A stretch of 60,000 bases of DNA from Strigamia acuminata (lineage: Eukaryota; Arthropoda; Chilopoda; Geophilomorpha; Linotaeniidae). The translations under genes and the position numbers were made by a program. How positions within the stretch are numbered: the stretch's first letter is position 1; each line of letters starts with the position of its first letter. The notes beneath the pieces are model-generated. The model saw only the letters and a list, made by a program, of their open reading frames with translations. It did not search any database and was not told where the DNA came from. Location: assembly GCA_949358305.1 (NCBI GenBank), contig OX442315.1, forward strand, positions 28,424,427 to 28,484,426, given 5' to 3'. Positions 22,901 to 34,000 of the stretch are shown here, one piece after another.

Positions 22901-24668
22901 ATCCAAAAGGAGTAATGCTTTCACACGACAATGTAAAGTATTTAAAAATAATTATAATTAAGTAATTTCAATAATTTATACTATTTAATGTCTCGCAGCT
23001 TATTAGTATGATAAAAACAATGCACTACGAATTATTGCATACACCTAAGTGTGGTGTAACAGTCTCATATCTACCTCTTAGCCACGTAGCAGCAATGGTA
23101 CGTAAAGTGGACATCAAACACTTAAACAGTACACCAAAAATTTTACATTTACAAAATTTTATCAGTTTGTGGATGTTCTATTGCCCATTTTCACCGAATC
23201 AACTGTATATTTTGGAAATCCTAACGCGATAAAAGTAATATTTAAAAGGTTAACCCAATTGGAAACTACAAACTTCTAGTTAAAATATAGGGAGATGTCA
23301 CTCAAGATTGCCTTCAAGCAAGACCAACATATTTTTTGGGAGTTCCACGTGTATATGAAAAACTAAAAGTTAAACTGGAAGTAAAGGAAGCGTCTTTGAG
23401 TTTCCAGGAAAAGAAAGTGTTAACGTCGGCTCGTAAACAAGCTATGACGAACAATCAAGAACAAAACGACAATGACACGACTGCAGTTATAGACGCAATT
23501 AAAGCTGATGTTGGATTGGATAAAAACAAATTATTCCTATGTGGAAGTGCACCTATTTCAATCGATGTAATTAGGTTCTTTCAAAGTTATAAGATTCCAT
23601 TAACCGAAGCTTACGGACTGAGTGAAACTAGCGGTAAATTACTTTCAAGCTAATTAATTTGATGTAATCCCTAAACATGTACGGTAACTCACATTTAGGA
23701 GCTCATATAACCGGTACCAAATACTCACGTTTGGGTAGTGTGGGAAACGTTAACGACTTGAAATACTTTGAAGTTAATATTCTAAATCCCGATAGTGATG
23801 GTTCAGGCGAAGTATAAAAATCGTTTTATTGTATGAACTGTATTTAGTAAATCATTTATTTTAGATTGCGCTACGTGGTCGAGATGTGTTCATGGGTTAT
23901 TTAAAGTTAGAAAAAATGACTAAAGAAACTTTAGACGATGAGAAATGGTTACATACCGGAGATGTAGGAAAAATTGATAAAGACGGTTTTCTTTTTATCA
24001 CTGGACGCATTAAAGGTGAATTTACTTTTGTCCACATTCACCGAAAATCAATCATGTTCAAATATTCGTTTCAGAATTGATAATTACATCTGGAGGAGAA
24101 AAAATTCCGCCAACATACGTCGAGAGTCAAATTAAAAAATTGCTCCCGGTAATTAGCAATTGCATGCTCGTTGGCGACAGAAGAAAGTACTTGACAATGC
24201 TGCTCACCTTAAACGTAAGAAAGAAAGAAAGTAGCCTATCGTGCCCCTTCGATTCTTTTTTGTTCATTTAATATTTCTTTTTAGACTGAAGTAAATTCAA
24301 AGACAACGGAACCCACTGATGACCTAAATCTGACTGCGATTAAGTGGTGCGAATCCGTGGGTAGTTCAGCTAAACGAGTGTCAGAAATTTTGGATACCAA
24401 AGACCCGAAAGTGATGGCTGCAATCCAAAAAGGAATCGATGAATATAATGAAAATTTGGCACTATCAAGACCTCAAAAAATTCAAAAGTGGACAATTTTA
24501 CCGCAGGATTTTTGCATCCACAACGGCATTCTTGGTACGTAACGTAACACAACTGAAATATAAATATGATTCACTAAAAATAAATCTTCAGGTCCCACTT
24601 CGAAACTGAAACGCCCAGTTGCTGTTGATAAGTATGCTGATGTCATAGAAGCTATGTATTCTGCGTAA
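19986..24668 (+). CDS. ACSBG: ACSBG-family long-chain acyl-CoA synthetase, copy C
   Basis: An intact 14-exon gene, 666 aa, the closest relative of copy B: 19986-20061, 20181-20428, 22119-22207, 22276-22471, 22720-22821, 22885-22932, 22999-23097, 23166-23234, 23291-23633, 23699-23811, 23865-24015, 24075-24214, 24285-24534, 24592-24668. Exon lengths equal those of copy B throughout. The P-loop SGTTGNPKG is at residues 238-246, YGLSETSG at 417-424, WLHTGDVG at 489-496 and GR at 508-509, and the C-terminal lysine motif is TSKLKR. The N-terminus [15 protein letters not shown] replaces MTRRQ of copy B. Intron 2 (1.7 kb) holds three MITE-type insertions. Copy C lies directly downstream of the P-like transposon, so its expression may differ from copy B. 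Confidence 0.93.
20442..20683. mobile_element. 242-bp Mutator-like MITE in copy C intron 2
   Basis: GGAAACAAT flanks both sides (20433-20441 and 20684-20692), a 9-bp target duplication. The ends are long imperfect inverted repeats sharing ATTTGTACACTA and TTTTTACACTA. Copy B has no insertion at this site. A 9-bp TSD is the hallmark of MULEs. Confidence 0.75.
20927..21272. mobile_element. hAT-like MITE in copy C intron 2
   Basis: The left end AAGGGGTTCTCAAAC and the 8-bp flanks ATCTATGT (20919-20926) and ATCTGTGT (21273-21280) indicate a hAT-type insertion. The interior matches the split copy in copy B intron 2, where the right end is better preserved. Confidence 0.55.
21326..22040. mobile_element. 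MITE with TAGACTTCTAAAC ends and (TGTC/CGTC)n tract
   Basis: TAGACTTCTAAAC (21326-21338) is mirrored by GTTTAGAAGTCTA (22028-22040). Inside are a GTCTGTCTGTCC/GTCCGTCC microsatellite (about 21371-21398) and an inverted repeat around GTCTATTCCATGAATA (about 21544-21600). It is absent from copy B intron 2. No coding gene. Confidence 0.6.
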
Positions 24669-24797
24669 ATTCCACAATAGTTTTTTTTAAAAATTATTTA
24701 CTCACTTGGCGAGAAGTGTCAACGGTCGCACTCCAGAATTAATTATCAACTCATTTCTTATTTACGTATTAATACTCTCACTGGGTTTGTTTCCATG

Positions 24798-24803
24798 AAT
24801 AAA
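24798..24803 (+). terminator. Candidate polyadenylation signal, copy C
   Basis: AATAAA 130 bases past the stop, in sequence homologous to the copy B 3' flank. Confidence 0.4.
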
Positions 24804-24939
24804 TTGATGCACTAGTTTGGCTTCGTTATTAGGATAGTTTTAGGAAAACATTTAATCCTACAAACATCAAACTGGTAAAAAATGCCACACTCTGAAAAAA
24901 ATTTATTTGTCCCTCCGCCAACAGAACATTTAGTTAAAA

Positions 24940-25358
24940 CTAGGACGATTACCTACAGGACTTCACATCTAGCAAAATTTCATTGTTAGATCGTCAAGCG
25001 ATTCTGTCTTGTGATTGTAGCACCATTCAGCAGAAACGGCACAAAATGACGGACAACTGACATGACATCCCGCATTTGCATTTTAAGAGGACATTTATAT
25101 TTTATGTTTAAGTTAAAAATAATATCTGAAAATTATTTATTACATTTTTAAATATTATTTTTAAATCAAACGTTAAATAAAATTGAACTATGTAATAACA
25201 TCCTCCAAAAATATAAATGTGGGATGTCAATTGTCCGCCATTTGCCCACAAAAAGTTTTAACAATGCAACGACAGATTGCTCCTTCTTCGCATTTCTACA
25301 GGACAACTTAGATTTCAAAAAAATGGCGGATGTGAAGTCCTGTAGTAAATCGTCCTAG
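24940..25358. mobile_element. MITE with CTAGGACGATT ends and GTTAAAA target duplication
   Basis: The ends share CTAGGACGATT and ACAGGACTTCACATC in inverted orientation (24940-24969 and 25329-25358). GTTAAAA(C) lies on both sides, a 7-8-bp target duplication. The interior is AT-rich and non-coding. Confidence 0.7.
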
Positions 25359-25419
25359 GTTAAAACAATCAAACCATTTTTAGAGTGCAAAGCTAACTTG
25401 TCAAAACAACAGCCATATA

Positions 25420-26781
25420 CAGTAGGGATCCACCCCAAAATGTCTAATGACAAAATGTCTAATACCAAAATGTCTAAGTCGAAATGTCTAATGGCCAAAA
25501 TGTCTAATCCAAAATGTCTAATGACAAAATCAAATAATGTCTAATGCCAAAATGTCTAATAATTTTATTTTTTATGAATCTCCAAATTTGACTTAAAAAT
25601 TTTTGTTTTCCACTTTTATTCCGCAGAAGAAAAACAATTATCAATAGAAACAATAAAATACAATTTTTTTTTATAATTAATTCGTTTATTATTTTAAGAA
25701 AACATGAAATACAATTATAATTTCACATTGTGAGCAATACCACGCAGATAATCTAAAGCAGGGGTCGGCAAGTAATTTTAAGTGGGGTCCGGATACTATT
25801 AAAATTTTTTATCTAGGTCCAGAAAAAAAACACTTAAAAACCTTACTAAAAACCTAAGAAAATACTTAAAAACCAAATAAATCCCCCAATAAACACACAC
25901 AACCCAAAAAATAGCAATAAAACCTAAAAAACATGAAAAAAACACAAAAAAACAAGAAGAAAAACACCGAAAAACCAAAGAAACCGAGAGAAAAACGTCG
26001 CTAAAACGTCACCGCGGTCCAAGTTTTGACCTTCCGCGGTCCGTATCCGGACCGCGGGCCGCCAGTTGCCGACCGCTGATCTAAAGTAATAAATAACAAG
26101 TTCACAACACACGTGTTATTGTTATACAACATAACAAAGAACGTGATTACGAGGACATTTTCGAACATCGAAGAAATTCAAATAAAATACAAAAAAAAAA
26201 TGGTTGGTTTAATTAAAATATGAAAGGAATTTAGTTAAAAATAAATGAAAATTGAAAACAGATTAACAAATAAATTAATTCGCAAAGCAGAGAGGGTTCG
26301 ACAACAACGCGTTCTTACAATATTTAACGACAGGGCAAACCGCAATACTTTAGATTATCTGCGTGGTATTGCTCACAATGTGAAATTATAATTGTATTTC
26401 GTGTTTTCTTTTGTAATCTTAAAATAATAAACGAATTAATTATAAAAAATTGTATTTTTTTTGTTTTTATTAATAGTTGTTTTTCTTCTGCGGAATAAAA
26501 ATGGAAAAAAAAAATTTGAGATGAAATAAAATTATTAGACATTATTAGTCATTAGACATTTTGGATTAGACATTTCGGCATTAGACATTCCGGCTTAGAC
26601 ATTTCGGATTAGACATTTTGTCCATTAGACATTTTGGATTAGACATTTCGGCTTAGACATTTCGGCTTAGACATTTCGGATTAGACATTTTGTCCATTAG
26701 ACATTTTGGATTAGACATTTCGGCTTAGACATTCTGGGATTAGACATTTTGTCATTAGACATTTTGGGGGCCACCCTACAG
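25420..26781. mobile_element. Foldback-type element with ATGTCTAAT repeats in both arms
   Basis: The left arm (25420-25758) and right arm (26344-26781) are long inverted copies. Each starts with a tandem tract of AAAATGTCTAATG-type units and continues into a shared AT-rich sequence. The termini CAGTAGGG and its inverted partner CTGTAGGG are flanked by TA (25418-25419 and 26782-26783). The right arm has more repeat units than the left. No transposase is seen. A hAT MITE sits in the loop. Confidence 0.75.
25759..26078. mobile_element. hAT MITE nested in the foldback element
   Basis: The ends CAGGGGTCGGCAA and TTGCCGACCGCTG form a typical hAT terminal repeat, and ATCTAAAG is duplicated on both sides (25751-25758 and 26079-26086). 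The 320-bp interior is non-coding. Confidence 0.85.
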
Positions 26782-26783
26782 TA

Positions 26784-28055
26784 GGCCTACTATTCTAACG
26801 GAAAGGTAACATAAGCTTACATCTCAATGAAACCACCATCAACACAGCAAACTTCAAAAAACCCCATTTAAAATAAACTTCGTAAATTTGTAACGCTAGT
26901 TTAAGAGTGACATCTATCTAAACAAATTGTATTCATTACCCTAACGCCTCCCCTCCCCTGAGTTCAAGTGCACTTTCGGTACGCTTGCACTTTCGGTGCA
27001 CATGCACTTTGTTACATCAAAATCATAATATAAAAAAGAAAAATAACAACATAAAGATTGACAAAGTGCCAAAGTTGAGCAGATAGTACGGTTTGAACTT
27101 CAACATAATTATTCGATATCAGCCGATACCGAAATTGTCCTCCTAAATATCGGTCGATACCGATGTCGATATTTTTGTCAAATTAAACTTTTTAAATACA
27201 ACAATTTTTAAACAGAACCAATCTGAATGCACCTGAATGTTTTTAAAAAGTACTAGTACTACAAAGCAATAAAATAAATATATACTGTGAATAAAGAAAA
27301 GCAAAGGAAAGGACTAATTATTTCTTTGGAATGCTATGACTAGTTATTGTTCTTAGTGATTTTGTTTAATCATTTGCGTATCACATCTACAACTTTAAAT
27401 TACTAAATCTTATGACCTTTGAACCTATCGTATGACTTGATAGTCTAGTTTCTGCAACTTGCTTACCAGAAGGAGAAATGTAAGTAACACTGCATACATT
27501 TTTAAATTTACTAAGCTTTAACTCTCATAAAAACGTAATATTTACATGTTGTAAACTAACACTTCCCACAAATATTACGTAATTTTTGCGAGAATCGTTG
27601 GCAAAGCCACGGCCGACGAGAGGGCGAAAAGAAAAGCCGGTCCAAAGGGGCCTAAGCCCAGCTGTTATGTTTTCTTTTTTGATTACATGTTTCATTTTGA
27701 ACCAATCAGTGCACAACTTACTGTTTTTTATGCATATCCATACAAATCCTTACCCAAATGAAAGATCCCTAATCCCTACCCAGTCCCGACCCTGCTAAAA
27801 TAATCTTTCGTAATTTGTTTTGCCGCGCTCCAAGCCCGGGTCCCTCCTGGCCCTGGCACTGAAATAAATGTTTTAAACATTTTGAAATGAATTTATATAC
27901 CTAAAATAATAGTTTCTTTGGCTTTCGTTGTGTCAAGCAAAACCATTAAAATAATTAAACAATAATAATTAAACGATAATCCTTACGCAAGCAGAACGAA
28001 AAATTGAAATCTCAACAGTTCAGCACAGCAACGAACAATACCTGAAAAATCGTAA
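26784..28055. other. Intergenic, copy C to copy D
   Basis: The first ~230 bases continue the 3' flank shared with copy B. No gene is seen. 27115-27180 contains a small cluster of ATATCGGTCGATACCGA-type palindromic words, and 27590-27660 is a short GC-rich patch. The last part before 28056 should contain the copy D promoter, but I see no clear element. Confidence 0.4.
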
Positions 28056-31000
28056 ATGGCTAGAAGAAAGTTTGTTGAAGATTTAATTGCAGCACCGTTT
28101 ATAGATCTGCATATTCCAAAACACCAATTTGGTAAGTTAATTTAACATTTGAAAGAAGGGGAGAGAGAATATGTAAATATCCATTAAAATCAGCATGTCC
28201 GATAAGAAACTTTAATGTTTTTATTATTGTTCAAAAACAAGTTTCAAATGGCATTTGAAATAAATTAAATAAGACTCGGAAAAGTTTCAAAGAGATTCGA
28301 ATGGGATCGGAAAAACTCGAATATGTTTTGAAAAAACTTATTAAAATTTAGTAACATTTAATGATTCTGGATTCAAAGATTCAGATGGAGATGGAGATTC
28401 GCCACGACGTTTGAAAATAAACCCTAATTTCTCCTGACACTGAATTCTATTCGACTAATTTTTATTTCTAAGGAGCTATACATACTAATTTAACTTGTAA
28501 ATATTAGGTCCTGATTACATCATCCCTACAACTGAATACAGGACTTCGATTCCCGATGGTGCTATTCGAATTGATGTGGCTCAAAACTGTGATCCTACAT
28601 ACTTACCAGAATCAGTAGTGTCAGGTTTTCGTAGAGCGGTTAAAAACAGTCCGGAGAAGATTGCGATAACAACCAAAAGAAATGATAAATCAGTCAAATG
28701 GAGTTACTTACAGTATTTGAACGATGTTGAGACGGCTGCTAAAGGTTTTATAAAAGTAAATACCATAAATCAAGTAAGCTTGAAACTGAAATTTAACAGA
28801 GTAGAAAGCCAGATTACAATAAGTCTCAGAGAGAACCGGTCATTATACCACTAGGCGCATTCGAAAAGTCATTAAAACGAGTGTAAACGTGTTTACACTC
28901 GTTTTCACACGACATTTACACGAATTAATTCGTGTAAATGTCGTGTAAACTGGTTAAACGGAAACGGCCTGTACGCCACGTTTCCGTTTAAAATCTCCGT
29001 GCAACAAGTTTTCTCGTTGAAATCGGGTCTTGCTGGCAGCCATCTTGGATTTTCGTTAGATCGGTTGGAACGATGTCGATCGCAAGAACAATTTTTTAGC
29101 AGGTATTAGCCGCATTCTTGCGATCGAATGCGACCGATGTTCGACCGCATTTGTACGATCGAATACGGCCGACGTTCGACCGACGTTCGGCCGCATTTGT
29201 ACAATCGAATGCGGCCGACGTTCGGCCGACGTTCGGCCGCGTTTGTGCGATCTAATGCGGCCGGTGTTCGGCCGCATTTGTGCGATTGAGGCGGATGTTC
29301 AGCCGATTCCCGTTCGGAAATAAATAAATAATAATACAAATAATTAAAATAAATTTACATTTTATAATCATGTTTTTATAATCTCCTGTTTTTTTTTAGA
29401 GTAAACAACAACAATAATGACTATGGTTATTATTTGGACTAATTTAATATTTACACTTGAATTTACACTACTGAATTTTACACAGAAATTTATTTTGAAA
29501 CTCGAAAATTGGGTCGTTTAACTTGAAATTTACACTACCAGTTGCACTGGTCGTGATGGTGGATGAGTTAGATTTATGTAGATATATATATTTTAGGTCG
29601 CAGAGCAACTTGTGCTGCGACTAGCGTTTATTCTAGTAGGACAGGAAGTGAAGGGTGAAGGGGAAAGGGAGTGACCAGTGGGTGGTCCAATACAAAACAT
29701 CATGCCGAGATGACGTATAAAACATTCCAACACTCCTTCTCATCACAAATGATGTTGGTTACATAAAAAAAAACAATAAAAATTAACTCAAAAATAAGTT
29801 TAACATTTTTAAACAATCTTCATGCTTCGGTCGGTAGAGTCCTTTGGTGAAGACATCTGCTGCCATTTGAGTGGTTGGCAGGTAGTGGAGACTCATTTTC
29901 TTATCTTCTACGACTTCTTTGGCGAAGTGAAAGCGCATATCGATGTGCTTGCTATTATGATAGCTCGAATGATCTTGTGAGAAGCAAATGGCGGCCTGGT
30001 TGTCACAAAAGACGTCAGTTGCTTCCTGTTGCATTGTTTGGCAGCCCAACTCAATTAGAAGTCCTCTGAGGTGCAGGAGTTCCTTTGCTGCCTCCGATAC
30101 CGCCATGTACTCAGCCTCCATGGTCGAAAGTGCAACGGTATGTTGCTTCTTGGATGCCCACGAGATTGGGCTTCCGGCCAAAATGAACACATATCCTGTG
30201 GTCGATCTTCTGTCGTCGATGTCGCCACCCCAATCCGCGTCGGCGAATCCGTACAAATTTTCTTCAGTCTTCTCGTAGGTGATGCCTAATTTTCGCGTCC
30301 CTTTCAAGTATGAAAGTACCCTTTTCGCAGCTTTCCAGTGTGTTTCACCTGGATTTGCGCAGAAACGACTGAGGCTGCTCACTGCGAAGGCCAAATCTGG
30401 GCGAGTCGAATTCGACAGGTAAATCAATGCGCCAATTAACTCGCGATATGGCACGTTTTTCATTTTCTCCTTTTCTTCGTTTGTCTTGGGTGACATTTCT
30501 TTGGTTAGCTTCAGTGCAGGGTCAATTGGTGTGCTGACGGTGTTGCAGTTTGTCATGTTGAAGCGTTCCAAAATTTCATCGATGTATTTGGTCTGAGTGA
30601 TTTGGACGGTATGGTCTTTCTCATTTTGGTTTACTTCGATTCCTAAGCAGTATTTCAATGATCCGATGTCTGTCATTCTGAATTTTTCGCTTAAGTCAGA
30701 TTTGACTTTGTTCATTGTTTCTGTGTTTTCAGTTATTACGATTAGGTCATCCACGTAGACAGCGATTATTACGGATTTCCCGTCTTCTAGTCTGTAAAAG
30801 ACGCATGGATCTTTGTTGCTGCGATTTAATTTCATCTTTTTGCGAAGGTGGCGGCTTAACTTTTTATGCCAGTTCCGTCCGGCTTGTTTTAATCCATAGA
30901 GTGACTTTTTAAGTAGACAGACTTTTTCTTCTTGTCCCTCTTCAATGAAACCGTCTGGTTGCCGCATGAAAATTTCTTCATCGAGTTCGCCCTGAATGTA

Positions 31001-34000
31001 GGCGGCAACGACGTCCATTTGGTGGATTAGCCATCCCTTCTCGACTGCATACGCGATGAGAGTGCGAATGGAGTTGTATCGAACCACAGGGGCGTAGGTT
31101 TCGTTGAAGTCCACTCCTTCTTTTTGCATAAAACCCTTGGCAACCAATCGTCCCTTGTAGCGGTCTATGTTGCCTTGCTTGTCCCGTTTGATGCGGAAAA
31201 CCCAACGTGAAAAAAATCACTTTTCGATTTTTGGGTTTGTCGACAAGTATCCACGTTCCCATCTCCTTCAGCGCGTCGATTTCGTTTTGCATGGCTTCGC
31301 GCCATTCATTTCGATCGTCTCTGGACATCGCTTCTTCGACGGTGATGGGGTCTGATGGGAGTGAGCCGCAAACGAAATTTGCGTGATCCTCGTTCGGGTC
31401 GAATGCGGTTTCTTGATTTTCGTTGGCGGGTTCAATGTCGTGTGTTCGGATTAAGTTGTATTGCTTCGACGGGCGCCCCGGTTTTCCGGTCCTTACGAGT
31501 TTTGGACGTCCCGGGCCTCGTTTGGTTTCAGCAGGTTGATTTTCAATCGGAATTTGCGCGTCGGCTTCATCGACATCGATTTCTCCTTCTGTTTCAACTT
31601 CGTTGTCATTGTTGCGCGCAGTAATGGCGTCAGGCGGCGGGCTTTCGGGTTCGTCAAAACTAGGAAAAATAAAAAATGGATCAGCAAATGATTTTTCGCC
31701 ATTATTTGAGATGGCATCGGTTGACTCGAAAATTTTGACGTGGCAGCTTTTCACGACTCTTCGTCGGGCAGCATCATAAAGTTTGTATGCTTTTGATTCA
31801 GCTGAATAGCCTATTAATGTCAATTCGGTTCCTTTGGCCTCAAATTTTCCCTTTCCAGGTCCCTGCTGCAACACGATGGCTTTGCTGCCCAGTCTTCTCA
31901 AGAAACCAATAAATGGCTTCTTGCCGTGCCATACTTCAAATGGTGTTTGGTTTTCTAATGACTTGGTCGGGCATCGATTTCTGATGAAAACAGCGCTGTC
32001 AATAATTTCGGCCCAAAGGGGTGGCGGCAGATTCGATTCTATCATCATGCATCTTGCCATTTCACACAGCGTGCGGTTCATGCGCTCAGAAACGCCATTT
32101 TGTTTTGGTGTGTACTCGACCGAGAGTTGACGACGAATCCCTTCTTCTTCCAAAAATTTGGTGAACGTGGCGCTGACGTATTCCTTGGCATTGTCGCTGC
32201 GAATTTTCTTAATTTTTCGTCCGGTTTCGAGTTCGACTCTTCGCTTGAAGTTTTGAAATGCTCGGAAAATTTCGCCTCTTTCTTTCAAAATTGCGACTTC
32301 GGTGTAGCGGGATTTGTCATCGATGAACGTGGCGAAATATTTGGCCCCTCCAAGTGACGTGGTCGGCATTGGTCCGCAAATGTCGGAGTGGATCAAGTCG
32401 AGCACGTCGTCCGCGCGTGTTGACGACGATGGGTGTGAGCTTCGGTGAATTTTTCCCTTTGCACAAATCTCGCAGTCAAATGTTTCGTTTGCAGTATCGA
32501 ATTTCAGTCCATTTACCATTTCGTATTTTCTTAGTTGTTGCAAAGCGCCCAAATTCAAATGTCCAAAACGATGGTGCCATGTTTTCGAGTTTAGGCTGAT
32601 TTTTCCAGTGGCGACGTTTGCAATCTGCAGTGGTTTCGTTCGTACGATGAACATGTCGCCTCGTCGCTCCGCCTTCATGACTGTTTTTCCCTTCTTGCTG
32701 ATTGTTGCGGTTTTCTCAGTAAAAATTACTTCAGCGCCCTGGCTTGTGATGCGTGGTACCGACATCAAATTTCCGCTCAAATCGGGTGCAAACATGACGT
32801 CCTCCAAAACAATTGGTTTGTCGTAATCGTCCATATCGAGGTGTATTTTTCCAAGTCCTTCGCTTTTTACGTACGTCTTGGAAGCGGTTCGAATTGTTCC
32901 CTTCATCGTTTCATTTAGACTGGAAAACATTTCGCGATTTTTGCACATGTGGCGCGATGCGCCGCTGTCAAGACACCATTCGATATTATTTATTGCATGA
33001 TTACTTTGGTATGCGACGGCATAATTTGCTAATTCGGGTTGATCAATTGTTGTTGCGATTGTTACGTCACGTTCAGTCGGCGTCACTTTTTCGTCGCGTT
33101 CAGTCGGCATTACATTTTCGTCTACGATTTGATACGTTGATACGACGGTCGCGGTAAGTGCTACGGCGTCGACCGTCTTGTCAGTGTTGTTCGATTTGCC
33201 TGCGTGGCCTGGCCTCTTCCTACGGCAGTCTTTTGCCAAATGTCCCACCAAACCGCATTTATTACATTTTCCTTTAAATTTAAATGGATGGTTGTTGTTT
33301 TTGGCAAAAGTTTTGGCGGCCAAAGCATTTTGCGGCGCCTTTTCGTTTTTACGTAAGTCCTCGTCTTCTTGCAGCAATTTAATTTTTACTGCGGCGAGGT
33401 CGGGTAACGTTTCTCTCATTTTAATTGATGAGCGGAACAATGCGAACGTGTCGGGAAGCGTGTCCATTAGCAAAATCACCAACAAATCATCGTCGAGCGT
33501 ACTACCGGTCTGTTTTAAATTCTGTGCTGTTTCATCGAAATTGTTCAAATGAGCATTCATCGTCTCGTCGTCGGATTTTCTCATGTTGATTAACTTTTTG
33601 AACAAAAACATTTTTCGGTGCGGGCCCTTCGGTTGAAAGAATGCTTCCAACTTGTCCCAAGCCTCGGCGGACGTTGTGGCTGAGCTGATGGCGCCTTGGT
33701 GCGTGCGGTTTATGCCCAATCCAATGGTTGCGAGAGCGATTTCGTCTTTCTCTAGCCATTCGTTCACTGCCGTGGTATTTGGGGCTTCCTCCGTGGCCTC
33801 CGGTTTGACTGTACGTTTGCACACGTACGCCCAAAGTTTGTTGCAAATTAACACGTTTTTCATCTCAGTTTTCCAAGATTCATAATTGTCCTCACCGAGT
33901 TTTTCTACTTTAAAACCTCGAACAGATTCCATTTTTCGTTTTTCAAAAGTTCAAAAATATTTGCCTGGCACTGAATTGCGTTTTGTGGTTACACGGCTTG

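Noticed and set aside
29056-29339. Arginine-rich minus-strand frames
   Set aside because: Product of the CpG-rich minisatellite inside the MITE.
30071-33885. Many + strand frames of 60-124 aa
   Set aside because: Antisense shadows of the copia gag-pol gene.
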